A program made the position numbers and the translations under genes. From assembly GCA_964393035.1 (NCBI GenBank), contig CAYMRX010000003.1, forward strand, positions 385,549-449,548: DNA of 64,000 nt. The letters are read 5' to 3'. The notes below the pieces were generated by a model that made no database searches, had not been told where the DNA came from, and worked only from the letters and a program-made list of their open reading frames with translations. Shown here piece by piece: positions 40,324 through 48,967 of the stretch; positions within the stretch are counted from its first letter, which is position 1, and every line of letters begins with the position of its first letter. The DNA comes from Tabrizicola_A sp964393035. GTDB taxonomy: Bacteria; Pseudomonadota; Alphaproteobacteria; Rhodobacterales; Rhodobacteraceae.

Positions 40324-41342
40324 TCCGGGTTCTTGTCGCAGGATTGGGGAACATGGGGCGCAGCCATGCGCTGGCCTATCACCGCGATCCGGCGTTTGAT
40401 CTGGTGGGTTTGGTGAACCGGTCAGCCCCCACATTGGACCCGGCCTTGGCGGGCTATGAAGTGACGCCGGATTTTCATGAGGCCTTGGCGCGGCTGAAGC
40501 CCGATCTGGTCTGCGTGTCGACCTATTCGGACAGCCATGCCGACTATGCCATCGCCGCCATGGAGGCGGGTGCGCATGTCTTCGTTGAAAAGCCCTTGGC
40601 GACGACGGTGGCGGATGCGCGGCGCGTGGCGGATTGCGCTAGGCGGACGGGCAAAAAGGTGGTCGTCGGCTATATCCTGCGCCATCATCCCAGTTGGCAG
40701 CGGCTGATTGCCGAGGCGCGGGCCTTGGGCGGGCCTTATGTGTTCCGGCTGAACCTGAACCAGCAGTCATCGGGGCTGACCTGGGAGGTGCATAAGGCCT
40801 TGATGCAGACCACGCCGCCGATTGTGGATTGCGGCGTCCACTATGTTGATGTGATGTGCCAGATCACCGATGCCAAGCCCGTGGAGGTCCGCGGCATGGG
40901 GCTGCGCCTGTCCCATGAAATCGCGGTGAACATGTATAACTACGGCCATTTTCAGGTGTTGTTCGAAGATGGTTCGCTTGGTTGGTATGAGGCGGGCTGG
41001 GGTCCGATGATGTCGGACACCGCGTTTTTCGTGAAGGATGTGGTCAGCCCCAATGGCGCGGTGTCGATCCGCATGCCGGACACGGCGCGGTCGGATGATG
41101 TGGATACCCATACCAAGACCAGCCTGCTGCGGGTCCACAAGGTGGGCCAGCCCGATCAGGATATCTCGATGGCCGATGAACCGGGCCATCAGGAGTTGTG
41201 TGAGCGTGAGCAGGCGTTCATGGCGCGGGCGATCATCGAAAATCTCGACCTGACGCGGCATTTGCAGGATGCGGTGCAATCTTTGGCAATCTGTCTGGCG
41301 GCGGATGAAAGCGTCCGCTCGGGCCAGCCGGTGAAATTGTAA
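40320..41342 (+). CDS. Gfo/Idh/MocA-family oxidoreductase
   Basis: NAD(P)-dependent sugar oxidoreductase of 340 residues. It has a Rossmann domain (VLVAGLGNMGRSHALAY, residues 4-20), the EKP motif in VFVEKPLATT, and a C-terminal alpha/beta domain with VDCGVHYVDVMC. The substrate is not identifiable. It lies between the permease and ATPase genes of the transporter and overlaps the permease by 4 bases, so it very likely acts on the imported sugar, for instance oxidising or epimerising it before or beside MurQ. Inositol dehydrogenase is another family member, but this location argues against it. Confidence 0.87.
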   Translation: MIRVLVAGLGNMGRSHALAYHRDPAFDLVGLVNRSAPTLDPALAGYEVTPDFHEALARLKPDLVCVSTYSDSHADYAIAAMEAGAHVFVEKPLATTVADARRVADCARRTGKKVVVGYILRHHPSWQRLIAEARALGGPYVFRLNLNQQSSGLTWEVHKALMQTTPPIVDCGVHYVDVMCQITDAKPVEVRGMGLRLSHEIAVNMYNYGHFQVLFEDGSLGWYEAGWGPMMSDTAFFVKDVVSPNGAVSIRMPDTARSDDVDTHTKTSLLRVHKVGQPDQDISMADEPGHQELCEREQAFMARAIIENLDLTRHLQDAVQSLAICLAADESVRSGQPVKL

Positions 41343-41352
41343 GGGGGCGGCC

Positions 41353-42354
41353 ATGGGTGCGCTGGAACTGAAAGCTGTGTCGAAATCCTTTGGGGCGACC
41401 GAGGTGATTTCGGGCGTCGATCTGACGGTGAATGACGGCGAATTTTGCGTTTTTGTCGGGCCTTCGGGTTGCGGCAAGTCCACGCTGTTGCGCATCATTG
41501 CCGGGTTGGAGGATGCCAGCAGCGGTGAGATCTTGCTGGATGATGCGCGGATAAACGATGTGGCGCCCGCCAAGCGCGAGCTGGCCATGGTGTTTCAATC
41601 CTATGCGCTTTATCCGCACCTGACCGTGCGCGACAACATGGGGCTGGCCTTGAAACAGGCGGGCCGATCAAAGGCCGAGATCAAATCCGCAACCGACCGC
41701 GCCGCCGAGATGCTGGCGCTTGCCCCCTTGATGGAGCGGCGTCCGGCGGAACTTTCGGGCGGGCAGCGCCAGCGGGTGGCGATTGGCCGGGCCATCGTGC
41801 GGCGGCCGAAGCTGTTCCTGTTTGATGAGCCGCTGTCCAATCTGGACGCCGCCTTGCGTGTCGCCACCCGGATCGAGATTGCCCGCCTGCATCGCGAGTT
41901 GGGGGCCACGATGATTTATGTGACCCATGATCAGGTGGAAGCAATGACGTTGGCCGACAAGATCGTTGTTCTGCGCGCGGGCCGGGTGGAACAGGTTGGC
42001 GCCCCGATGGAGCTTTACAACGATCCGGCCAACACCTTTGTGGCGGGCTTTATCGGATCGCCGCAGATGAATTTCCTTGCTGCCACGGCGATGGGCCGGG
42101 GTGAGGGCAGCATCGGGATACGGCCCGAACATCTGATCCTGTCGCGCGAAACGGGGGCGTTTGCAGGCAAGGTCAGCCATGTCGAAAAGCTGGGCGGGGA
42201 AACGCTGGTCTATGTCCATACTGCCGACCATGGGCTTTTGACCGTCCGGCTGTTTGGCGAACATGAGTATGCGGTTGATGAGGCCGTGTTCTTAAGCCTG
42301 AACGCGGAAAAGACTTTCCGCTTTGACGCAGAGGGTCGGCGGCTGCGGTCATAA
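41353..42354 (+). CDS. sugar ABC transporter ATPase (UgpC/MalK type)
   Basis: Complete ATPase of 333 residues: Walker A GPSGCGKST (about 37-45), Q-loop VFQSYALYPHLTV, signature LSGGQRQRVAIGRAIV, Walker B LFLFDEPLSNLD, switch His in IYVTHDQVEAMT, and a C-terminal OB-fold regulatory domain. It completes the importer with the binding protein and two permeases. A GC-rich hairpin lies between it and the convergent flavoprotein gene. Confidence 0.95.
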   Translation: MGALELKAVSKSFGATEVISGVDLTVNDGEFCVFVGPSGCGKSTLLRIIAGLEDASSGEILLDDARINDVAPAKRELAMVFQSYALYPHLTVRDNMGLALKQAGRSKAEIKSATDRAAEMLALAPLMERRPAELSGGQRQRVAIGRAIVRRPKLFLFDEPLSNLDAALRVATRIEIARLHRELGATMIYVTHDQVEAMTLADKIVVLRAGRVEQVGAPMELYNDPANTFVAGFIGSPQMNFLAATAMGRGEGSIGIRPEHLILSRETGAFAGKVSHVEKLGGETLVYVHTADHGLLTVRLFGEHEYAVDEAVFLSLNAEKTFRFDAEGRRLRS

Positions 42355-42359
42355 AGGAT

Positions 42360-42387
42360 GCCGCCCCGACCTATGGGCCGGGGCGGC
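42360..42387. terminator. GC-rich hairpin between convergent genes
   Basis: A 9-bp stem GCCGCCCCG/CGGGGCGGC (42360-42368 with 42379-42387) and a 10-base loop lie between two facing stop codons. No U-tract follows on either strand, so it may act as a weak bidirectional terminator or an RNA end-protector. Confidence 0.45.
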
Positions 42388-42393
42388 AAGCGA

Positions 42394-44427
42394 TCAGATG
42401 TCTTTCATAAGGCGCAGGGCGTCGTAAATCGCAGCATGGGTGTTGCGGCTTTCGACGGCATCCCCGATGCGGAACAGCTTGAAACCTTTCGGCCCGCCGT
42501 TGACGGTTTGCGGTTGGCCCGCGATCAGCGCGTCATAATCCACCGCTCCAAGGTTTTCCGACTGCGGTTTCAGATCAAAGTAGATGTCGTCCAAGGGCGC
42601 GGTGCCATGGTTGACGATGATCTGGTCAAAGTTCCGCTCCTGACCAAGATCCATGTAATCGGAATCGATCACGGCGGTCAGTTGGTTGCCGGTTTTCTTC
42701 ACGCCGGTCAGGCGATAGGTCACCGTGAAGGTCACCTTCTTGTCCTGCAAGGCACGCATGTAGGGCACAAGGTTCATCGCCATGACTTCGGGGGCAAAGG
42801 CGCGGTCAGGGGTCATCACCTCAACCGTCGAACCCGCCTCGGCCATAAGCTGTGCGGCCTGCAAGGCCGAATGGTCGCCCGCGTCGTCGAACAGCAGCAC
42901 ATTCTGGCCCGGCTTCACATCGCCTGACAGAATGTCCCAGGCGTTGACGGTCAGTTCATTGCCAAAGGCGAGGATGTCCTTTTGCGGCAGCCCTCCGGTG
43001 GCGACGATCACCACGTCGGGCTTTTCAGCCACCACATCGGCAGCTTCGGCAAAGGTGTTGAAGCGGAATTCAACATCGCGGGCCGCGCATTGGGCCATCC
43101 GCCAGTCGATGATGCCGATCATCTCGGCGCGCCGCTTGGTCAGCGAGGTCAGGCGGACCTGCCCGCCGGGCTGGTCGGCGGCCTCGAAAACCACAACCTG
43201 ATGGCCGCGCTCGGCCGCGACACGGGCGGCTTCCAGACCGGCCGGGCCAGCGCCGATCACCACGACCTTTTTCAGCTCTTTGGCGGGCGTGATGGTGTGG
43301 GGCATGGTGGCTTCACGCCCCGTTGCCGGGTTGTGGATGCACAAGGCCATGCCGCCTTGATAGATGCGGTCAAGGCAATAGGTGGCGCCGACGCAGGGAC
43401 GGATATCATCCTCGCGCTTTTCAACGATCTTTTGCACCAGATGCGGATCGGCCATATGGGCGCGCGTCATGCCGACCATGTCCAACTGACCCGAAGCCAC
43501 CGCATAGCGCGCAGTTGCCACATCTGGGATGCGGGCGGCGTGGAAGGTGGGCATGCCCACCTCGGCCTTCAGGCGGCCCGCAAGATCAAGATGCGGAGCC
43601 GACTTCATGCCCTGAATCGGGATCATGTCGGTCATTGCCGGGTCGGTGTGGATGCGGCCGCGGTTGATGTTCATGTAATCAACCATGCCGCTGTCGCGCA
43701 GCATCTTGCCCAGTGCGATGCCTTCTTCGAGGGTCGTGCCACCGGCCTGCGCTTCTTCGCCGCCAAAGCGGACGCCAAGGATGAACTTGTCGCCCACCCG
43801 TTTGCGGCAGGCTGCGACCACTTCCATCAAAAGCCGCGCGCGGTTTTCCAAAGACCCGCCATAAGGCGCATCCATCTTGTTGGTCAGTGGTGAAATGAAC
43901 TGGTCCAGAAGGTGGCCATGGGCTAGAAACTCAACGCCATCAAGGCCCGAGGCCTTCATCCGTTCGGCTGCATCGGCATAGTCACTGATGATGCGCGCAA
44001 GATCCCATTCCTCGGCCCGCTTGGGGAAGGCGCGGTGCGAGGGTTCGCGATCTGGCCCGGCGGCGACGACCGGCAGCCAATCGCCCTTGTCCCAGCGGGT
44101 GCGGCGGCCAAGGTGCGATAGCTGGATCATCACGGCGGCGCCCGCCTCGTGGCAGTCATCGGCCAGACGTTTCATCCATGGAACCACCTCATCCTTCCAG
44201 ACCAGAAGGTTCGAGAACACCGGCGGGCTGTCACGGCTGACCGATGCCGAACCGGCGGTCATCACCATGGCGACGCCGGCCTTGGCGCGCTCCAGATGGT
44301 ACAGCCGATAGCGGTCCTTCGGCATGCCATCCTCGCCATAGGCGGGTTCATGACTGGTGGTCATGATGCGGTTGCGAAGGGTCAGGTGTTTCAGCTGGTA
44401 AGGCTGCAAAAGCGGATCGTTGGACAT
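42394..44427 (-). CDS. two-domain flavin demethylase, N-methylproline demethylase-like
   Basis: Flavoprotein of 677 residues with a trimethylamine-dehydrogenase layout: an OYE-type FMN barrel (about 1-330; MTTSHEPAYGEDGMP), an Fe-S segment (345-363) and a C-terminal dinucleotide-binding half with GAGPAGLEAAR (392 onward). Close Rhodobacteraceae relatives are, as I recall, labelled N-methylproline demethylase, so demethylation of an N-methyl amine is likely but the exact substrate is open. Of the four cluster cysteines expected as CxxCxxC...C, the second is Ala348 (C345, C351 and C363 remain). Divergent from a TetR gene across 129 bases that hold a palindrome. Confidence 0.75.
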   Translation of the reverse strand: MSNDPLLQPYQLKHLTLRNRIMTTSHEPAYGEDGMPKDRYRLYHLERAKAGVAMVMTAGSASVSRDSPPVFSNLLVWKDEVVPWMKRLADDCHEAGAAVMIQLSHLGRRTRWDKGDWLPVVAAGPDREPSHRAFPKRAEEWDLARIISDYADAAERMKASGLDGVEFLAHGHLLDQFISPLTNKMDAPYGGSLENRARLLMEVVAACRKRVGDKFILGVRFGGEEAQAGGTTLEEGIALGKMLRDSGMVDYMNINRGRIHTDPAMTDMIPIQGMKSAPHLDLAGRLKAEVGMPTFHAARIPDVATARYAVASGQLDMVGMTRAHMADPHLVQKIVEKREDDIRPCVGATYCLDRIYQGGMALCIHNPATGREATMPHTITPAKELKKVVVIGAGPAGLEAARVAAERGHQVVVFEAADQPGGQVRLTSLTKRRAEMIGIIDWRMAQCAARDVEFRFNTFAEAADVVAEKPDVVIVATGGLPQKDILAFGNELTVNAWDILSGDVKPGQNVLLFDDAGDHSALQAAQLMAEAGSTVEVMTPDRAFAPEVMAMNLVPYMRALQDKKVTFTVTYRLTGVKKTGNQLTAVIDSDYMDLGQERNFDQIIVNHGTAPLDDIYFDLKPQSENLGAVDYDALIAGQPQTVNGGPKGFKLFRIGDAVESRNTHAAIYDALRLMKDI

Positions 44428-44491
44428 GGCGCTACCTGTTTTGGGGGCTGGCACAAGATTATGGCACGCCGCCTGCAAGTCAATCCAAAAA

Positions 44492-44507
44492 TCGACAGGT
44501 GTGTCGA
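44492..44507. promoter_or_regulatory. palindromic operator TCGACA-N4-TGTCGA
   Basis: A perfect 6+6 inverted repeat with GGTG in the centre lies midway between the divergent flavoprotein and TetR genes, flanked by an A-run and a T-run. Its size and position fit a site for the adjacent TetR protein. Confidence 0.6.
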
Positions 44508-44556
44508 GTTTTTGATCGGGTTGCGGCGCAAGGCCGAATTGCCTAGGGTCCAGACG

Positions 44557-45207
44557 ATGAACACGCCTGCACCCAATGAACGCGGCTGGCGCGGCTCGGC
44601 CGATTTGTGGCTGGATGCCGCTTATCATCTGTTGGTCGAAGGGGGGGTCGAAGCGGTCAAAGTGATGCCGCTGGCGGAAAAGCTGGGCCTGTCACGCACC
44701 AGTTTTTATTGGCATTTCGCGGATCGTGAGGCGCTTTTGGATGGGCTGATTGCCCGCTGGGAGCATACGAACACCGCAAACCTGATCGCCCAGACCCAAA
44801 AGGCTGCGCAGACCATCACCGAGGCGGCGTTGAATCTGTGCGATTGCTGGTTCATGCCGGACATCTTTGACGATCGGCTGGAGTTTGCGATCCGCACCTG
44901 GGCGCTGACCGATCCGCAGTTGAAACAGACCTTGGTCGCCGCCGATGCGGCCCGAATCGCGGCGATCAAGGCGATGTTCCTGCGATTTGGCTATCCCGAT
45001 GACGAGGCCGACATCCGGGCCTATACCGTCTATCTGACGCAGATCGGCTATATCTCGATGCGTTTTTCCGAGCCGCTTTTGTCGCGCCTTGACCGGGCGC
45101 CGAACTATGCGCTGACCTTTACAGGCAAACCCCCGACCCCGGCCGAGGTGGATGCCTTCCGCGCCCGCCATAGCCTGTCGGGCCGGTCCAAGGGCGGGCA
45201 AACCTAG
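44557..45207 (+). CDS. TetR/AcrR-family regulator
   Basis: Repressor-type regulator of 216 residues. The helix-turn-helix occupies about 25-60 (VKVMPLAEKLGLSRTSFYWHF). The C-terminal ligand domain is divergent and aromatic, with several Trp and Tyr. It starts at the ATG 44557 and faces away from the demethylase gene, so it probably controls that gene and itself through the palindrome at 44492-44507. The inducer is presumably the demethylase substrate or product. It ends 23 bases before the convergent iolB stop. Confidence 0.88.
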   Translation: MNTPAPNERGWRGSADLWLDAAYHLLVEGGVEAVKVMPLAEKLGLSRTSFYWHFADREALLDGLIARWEHTNTANLIAQTQKAAQTITEAALNLCDCWFMPDIFDDRLEFAIRTWALTDPQLKQTLVAADAARIAAIKAMFLRFGYPDDEADIRAYTVYLTQIGYISMRFSEPLLSRLDRAPNYALTFTGKPPTPAEVDAFRARHSLSGRSKGGQT

Positions 45208-45230
45208 ATCCACGCTGCTATTTTGGGCGC

Positions 45231-46034
45231 TTAAGCGTCGCGCTGGGCGATCCAATCATGATCGGGGTCATTCTTGAACCGCCACTTGCGCAGCGGCCCG
45301 GCCATGACATTCAGGTAATACATCTCATAGCCATAGGGCGCGCCGCAGGGATGGTGGCCGCGTGGCACCAGCGTGACGTCATGGTTCTTGACGGCCATGG
45401 TTTCGTCCAGTGACCCGTCCTCGGTATAGACCCGCTGGATGCCAAAACCCTGCGCGGGGTTGAGGCGCATGTAATAGGTTTCTTCTAGATAGGTCATGTT
45501 CGGGAAGTCATCCTCATCATGCCGGTGGCTGGGATAGCTTGACCAATGGCCTGCGGGGGTGAAGACCTCGGTCACCAGAAGGCTGTCGGCCACCTCGCGC
45601 GCTTCCATGGCGATGTTGTTCACATAGCGGGTGTTGGTCCCCCTGCCGCGCGGGGTGAGGTCAATCCCCTCTGGCCCAAGACGCTGCGCCTTGTGCCCGC
45701 TTTTGCCCGGCGCGCGGCAGATGGCAAGGGTGCAGGCGGTGGTGGCCGTGGCTTCCCATGTGTCACCGTTCGGCACATAGAGGCAATGCGGCGGGGTTTT
45801 TTCGAACACATCCATCCGCTCGCCCATGACGCCCCAATCCTGCCCCGAGGCGGTGATCTGCGCCTTGCCTTCGACGATCACCAGAATCGCCTCATTGTCG
45901 CCGGTGGCTTCCGTGGCGGTATCGCCCGGTTCCAGCCGGTAAAGCGCAAAGCCGACATAGCCCCAGTTCGCACTGTCGGGCGTGATGTCATGCACCTTGC
46001 CTCGGGTGGCGGTGGGGCGACGCAGCAGGGTCAT
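45231..46034 (-). CDS. iolB: 5-deoxy-glucuronate isomerase
   Basis: Inositol catabolism enzyme converting 5-deoxyglucuronate to 2-deoxy-5-keto-gluconate, 267 residues, double cupin fold. Metal-site and family motifs include HWSSYPSHRHDED, DFPNMTYLEETYYMR and LVPRGHHPCGAPYGYEMYY. It is the last gene of the leftward iolC-D-E-(small)-B operon. The start overlaps the upstream small membrane protein stop by 4 bases (ATGA). Confidence 0.95.
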   Translation of the reverse strand: MTLLRRPTATRGKVHDITPDSANWGYVGFALYRLEPGDTATEATGDNEAILVIVEGKAQITASGQDWGVMGERMDVFEKTPPHCLYVPNGDTWEATATTACTLAICRAPGKSGHKAQRLGPEGIDLTPRGRGTNTRYVNNIAMEAREVADSLLVTEVFTPAGHWSSYPSHRHDEDDFPNMTYLEETYYMRLNPAQGFGIQRVYTEDGSLDETMAVKNHDVTLVPRGHHPCGAPYGYEMYYLNVMAGPLRKWRFKNDPDHDWIAQRDA

Positions 46035-46204
46035 TTTCGGCCTCCGGGGTAAGCCATGAAAAGCGCGTTGAAGGCATATCCCGTCAGCGCGGTGAACCCG
46101 GCCCCGAAGGTGACGGAGCCGGTGGAGAAGAACCAGATCGCGGCGGCCATGGGGGCGGCCACGATGACAAGGCGGAGGGCGAGGGGCCAGTCAGGATTGA
46201 GCAT
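46031..46204 (-). CDS. small membrane protein within iol operon
   Basis: A 57-residue hydrophobic protein starting at the ATG 46204 (a GTG three codons earlier is also possible), with AAGG eight bases upstream. After MLNPDWPLALRL comes a first membrane helix (about 8-27) and a more modest second segment (about 33-52), ending YPGGRK. It fills the gap between iolE and iolB and is coupled to iolB by a 4-base stop/start overlap, so it is very probably translated. I do not recognise the family; transport or complex-anchoring roles are guesses. Confidence 0.65.
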   Translation of the reverse strand: MLNPDWPLALRLVIVAAPMAAAIWFFSTGSVTFGAGFTALTGYAFNALFMAYPGGRK

Positions 46205-46226
46205 GATGGCCACCTTGCGCGCCGTG

Positions 46227-47129
46227 TCAGGCCTTTACAAGCCCGGCCTCTTTGGCCAGCCGTTTCAGCGTGGCCAGACCAAGCGTTTGGTAAAGCAGCG
46301 GGTTGCGGACCGATGGGTCTTGCTCGGCCTCGATCACGATCCAGCCGTCGTAATTGTGCTGGCCAAGGATTTTCAACAGCGGGCCGAAATCAACGCCACC
46401 CTCTTGGTCGCCCGGAACCGTGAAGGCCCCGCCCACAACACCTTGCAGGAAGGACCAGCCTTCGGCGCGGACCCGTGCCGTGATCGCGGGGCGGATGTTC
46501 TTGGCGTGGAAATGGCGCACGCGGGGCGCGTGTTTGGTCAGCACCGCCACCGGATCGCCACCACCAAAGGCACAATGCCCGGCGTCGAACAGCAGATGGG
46601 TATGCGGGCCGGTGGCGGCCATCAGGGCGTCAATTTCCTCAGGGCTTTCCACGATGGTGCCCATGTGGTGGTGGTAAACCAGCGTCACACCTTCGGACGC
46701 CAGATAGGCGGCGAAAGCCTCCAGCTTCTTGCCGAACTCGACCATTTCGGCAGATGTCAGGCGCGCACGGTCATTCACCGGCTTTTTCGCGTCGCCATGA
46801 ATGGCGTTCGAAGTTTCGCAGACGATCATGACCTTGCAGCCATTGTGCTTCAGCTTGGCAAGGTGGTGCTGGCAGTTCTTGATCTCATCCTCGACCGAGC
46901 GGGTCAGAAGTTCGGTCGAATACCAGCCGGAGATGAATTTCAGGCCATTGGCGGCCAACAGCGCCCGCAGCGCCTCCGGCTCATCCGGCCAGCGGTGGCC
47001 GTTCTCAATCCCGTCAAAGCCGATCTGGCGACCGGCCTCGTCCAGAATACGGGCGGTCGGGATATCGGCGCCGATGGTCTGGTCGTCGTCATTGGCCCAA
47101 GCGATGGGGTTGGTTCCGAATTGGATCAT
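46227..47129 (-). CDS. iolE: myo-inosose-2 dehydratase
   Basis: Enzyme dehydrating 2-keto-myo-inositol to 3D-trihydroxycyclohexane-1,2-dione, 300 residues, AP-endonuclease-2-like TIM barrel. Typical segments are FGTNPIAWANDDD, GWYSTELL, YHHHMGTIVE, LLFDAGHCAFGGGDP and IVIEAEQDPS. It lies 11 bases after iolD in the same operon. Confidence 0.95.
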   Translation of the reverse strand: MIQFGTNPIAWANDDDQTIGADIPTARILDEAGRQIGFDGIENGHRWPDEPEALRALLAANGLKFISGWYSTELLTRSVEDEIKNCQHHLAKLKHNGCKVMIVCETSNAIHGDAKKPVNDRARLTSAEMVEFGKKLEAFAAYLASEGVTLVYHHHMGTIVESPEEIDALMAATGPHTHLLFDAGHCAFGGGDPVAVLTKHAPRVRHFHAKNIRPAITARVRAEGWSFLQGVVGGAFTVPGDQEGGVDFGPLLKILGQHNYDGWIVIEAEQDPSVRNPLLYQTLGLATLKRLAKEAGLVKA

Positions 47130-47140
47130 GGTTGTTTACC

Positions 47141-48967
47141 TTAATTCACCAGCCACTGACGGCGGGTCGCTTTCTTATAGCCCTCGCGGGCCTCATTCAC
47201 TTCTTTGCGGGCGGAAACCTCTGGCACGGCCACATCCCACCACGTGCCGCCTGCGCCGGTGCCGGGCATCGGATCGGTGTCGATCACGATCACGGTGGGG
47301 ATGCTGGCGGTCTTGGCCTTTTGCATTTCGGCTTCAAGCTGGGCAATGTCTGCCGCTTTCACAACCTTTGCGCCCATGCTGCGGGCATGGGAGACAAAGT
47401 CGATATTGGCGGCGTTCACATGATAGCTGTCGTCCAGCATATTGTTGAACGGCGCCCCACCCGTGCCCTTTTGCAGCCGGTTGATGCAGCCATAGCCGCG
47501 GTTGTCGGTCAGCACCACGGTGAAGGGAATCCCCATCATCACCGCTGTCGCCAGTTCCGAGTTTGCCATCATATAGCTGCCGTCGCCGACCATGCAGACC
47601 ACATCCTTTTCTGGCGCGGCCATCTTGATGCCCATGGCCCCGGCAACCTCATAACCCATGCAGCTAAAGCCGTATTCCATATGGTAACCACCCGCCGCCG
47701 CGCGCCACAGCACATGCAGCGCGCCGGGCATGGTGCCAGCGGCACACATGACGACCGATTGTTTGCCGGTATTGCGCTGAACCGCGCCGATGACTTGTGC
47801 ATCGGTGGGCAGGCCTGCGGCATTCGGAGCGGCCATCAGCGCGTCGGTGGTCTGGAACCACTGGCTCCGCGCGGCAAAGTCGGGGTCGGCAAAGCGGTGA
47901 TCGCCAAGAGCGGCGCTGATTTTTTCCAGCGCGACCTTGGCGTCTGAAACAAGGGCCTGCGCCCCGCGCTTGGCCGCGTCATAGCCGTGGATATTGATCG
48001 ACAGAAGCTTGCGGTTCGGGGCGGAAAACACTGTCCACGACCCCGTGGTGAAATCCTGAAACCGGGTGCCGACGCCGATCACCAGATCCGCCTCTGCCGC
48101 CAGTTTGTTGCCGCAGCCGGTGCCGGTGACGCCGGGGGAGCCGAAATGGAGCCGTTCCTCCCAATCCACCGCGCCCTTGCCGGCCTGGGTTTCGACCATG
48201 GGGATGTTGTGGCGCAGTGCAAAGTCGCGCAACGTCGCTTCGGCACCAGAATAGATCACCCCACCTCCGGTAACGATCAACGGCTTTTTCGCGGCCCTGA
48301 TCGCCGCCACAGCCTCGGCCAGCTCGCGCTGATCGGGTTCGGGGCGGCGGATGTGCCAGACCTTTGGCGTGAAGAATTCGACCGGGTAATCATAGGCCTC
48401 GGCCTGGGTGTCCTGACAGAAGGCAAGGCACACCGGGCCGCAATTGGCCGGATCGGTCATCACCCGCAGGGCGCGGGGCAGGGCGGTCAGGATATGTTCG
48501 GGGCGGCTGATACGGTCGAAATATCGCACGACCGGGCGGAAGCAATCGTTCGCCGAAACCGTCGCGTCGTCGAAATCTTCGATCTGCTGCAACACCGGAT
48601 CGGGCGCGCGATTGGCAAAAACGTCGCCGGGGATGAACAGCACGGGCAAGCGGTTCACATGCGCCAGTGCGGCTGCGGTGACCATGTTGGTCGCCCCCGG
48701 CCCGATGGAGGAGGTGACCGCCATGGCGCGCGTGCGCTTGTGGGTCTTGGCGAAAGCAATCGCGGCATGGGCCATGGTCTGTTCATTGTGGCCGCGCCAT
48801 GTCGGCAGGATGTCCTTGATCCCATGCAGGGCCTCGCCCAGACCGGCCACGTTGCCATGGCCGAAGATGCCCCAGACGCCTTCGATAAAGCGGTTGCCGT
48901 CGGCGCTCATTTGCACGGACAGCCATTTCACCATGGCTTGGGCGGCGGTAAGTCTGATCGTGGTCAT
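47141..48967 (-). CDS. iolD: 3D-trihydroxycyclohexane-1,2-dione acylhydrolase
   Basis: Thiamine-diphosphate enzyme of inositol breakdown that opens the diketone ring to 5-deoxyglucuronate, 608 residues. Motifs: GHGNVAGLGEAL, WRGHNEQTMAHAAI with the cofactor Glu, TSSIGPGATNMVTAA, and the ThDP metal motif MVGDGSYMMANSELATA. The ATG at 48967 overlaps the iolC stop by 4 bases. Confidence 0.96.
   Translation of the reverse strand: MTTIRLTAAQAMVKWLSVQMSADGNRFIEGVWGIFGHGNVAGLGEALHGIKDILPTWRGHNEQTMAHAAIAFAKTHKRTRAMAVTSSIGPGATNMVTAAALAHVNRLPVLFIPGDVFANRAPDPVLQQIEDFDDATVSANDCFRPVVRYFDRISRPEHILTALPRALRVMTDPANCGPVCLAFCQDTQAEAYDYPVEFFTPKVWHIRRPEPDQRELAEAVAAIRAAKKPLIVTGGGVIYSGAEATLRDFALRHNIPMVETQAGKGAVDWEERLHFGSPGVTGTGCGNKLAAEADLVIGVGTRFQDFTTGSWTVFSAPNRKLLSINIHGYDAAKRGAQALVSDAKVALEKISAALGDHRFADPDFAARSQWFQTTDALMAAPNAAGLPTDAQVIGAVQRNTGKQSVVMCAAGTMPGALHVLWRAAAGGYHMEYGFSCMGYEVAGAMGIKMAAPEKDVVCMVGDGSYMMANSELATAVMMGIPFTVVLTDNRGYGCINRLQKGTGGAPFNNMLDDSYHVNAANIDFVSHARSMGAKVVKAADIAQLEAEMQKAKTASIPTVIVIDTDPMPGTGAGGTWWDVAVPEVSARKEVNEAREGYKKATRRQWLVN

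Noticed and set aside
40320..41342. Calling the MocA-family enzyme myo-inositol dehydrogenase (iolG) because an iol operon is nearby
   Set aside because: It is on the other strand, coupled to the sugar transporter genes and separated from iol genes by the demethylase/TetR pair.
42360..42387. A second small RNA at the 42.4-kb hairpin
   Set aside because: The gap between the two stop codons is 39 bases and there is no promoter or U-tract; it is a hairpin between convergent genes.
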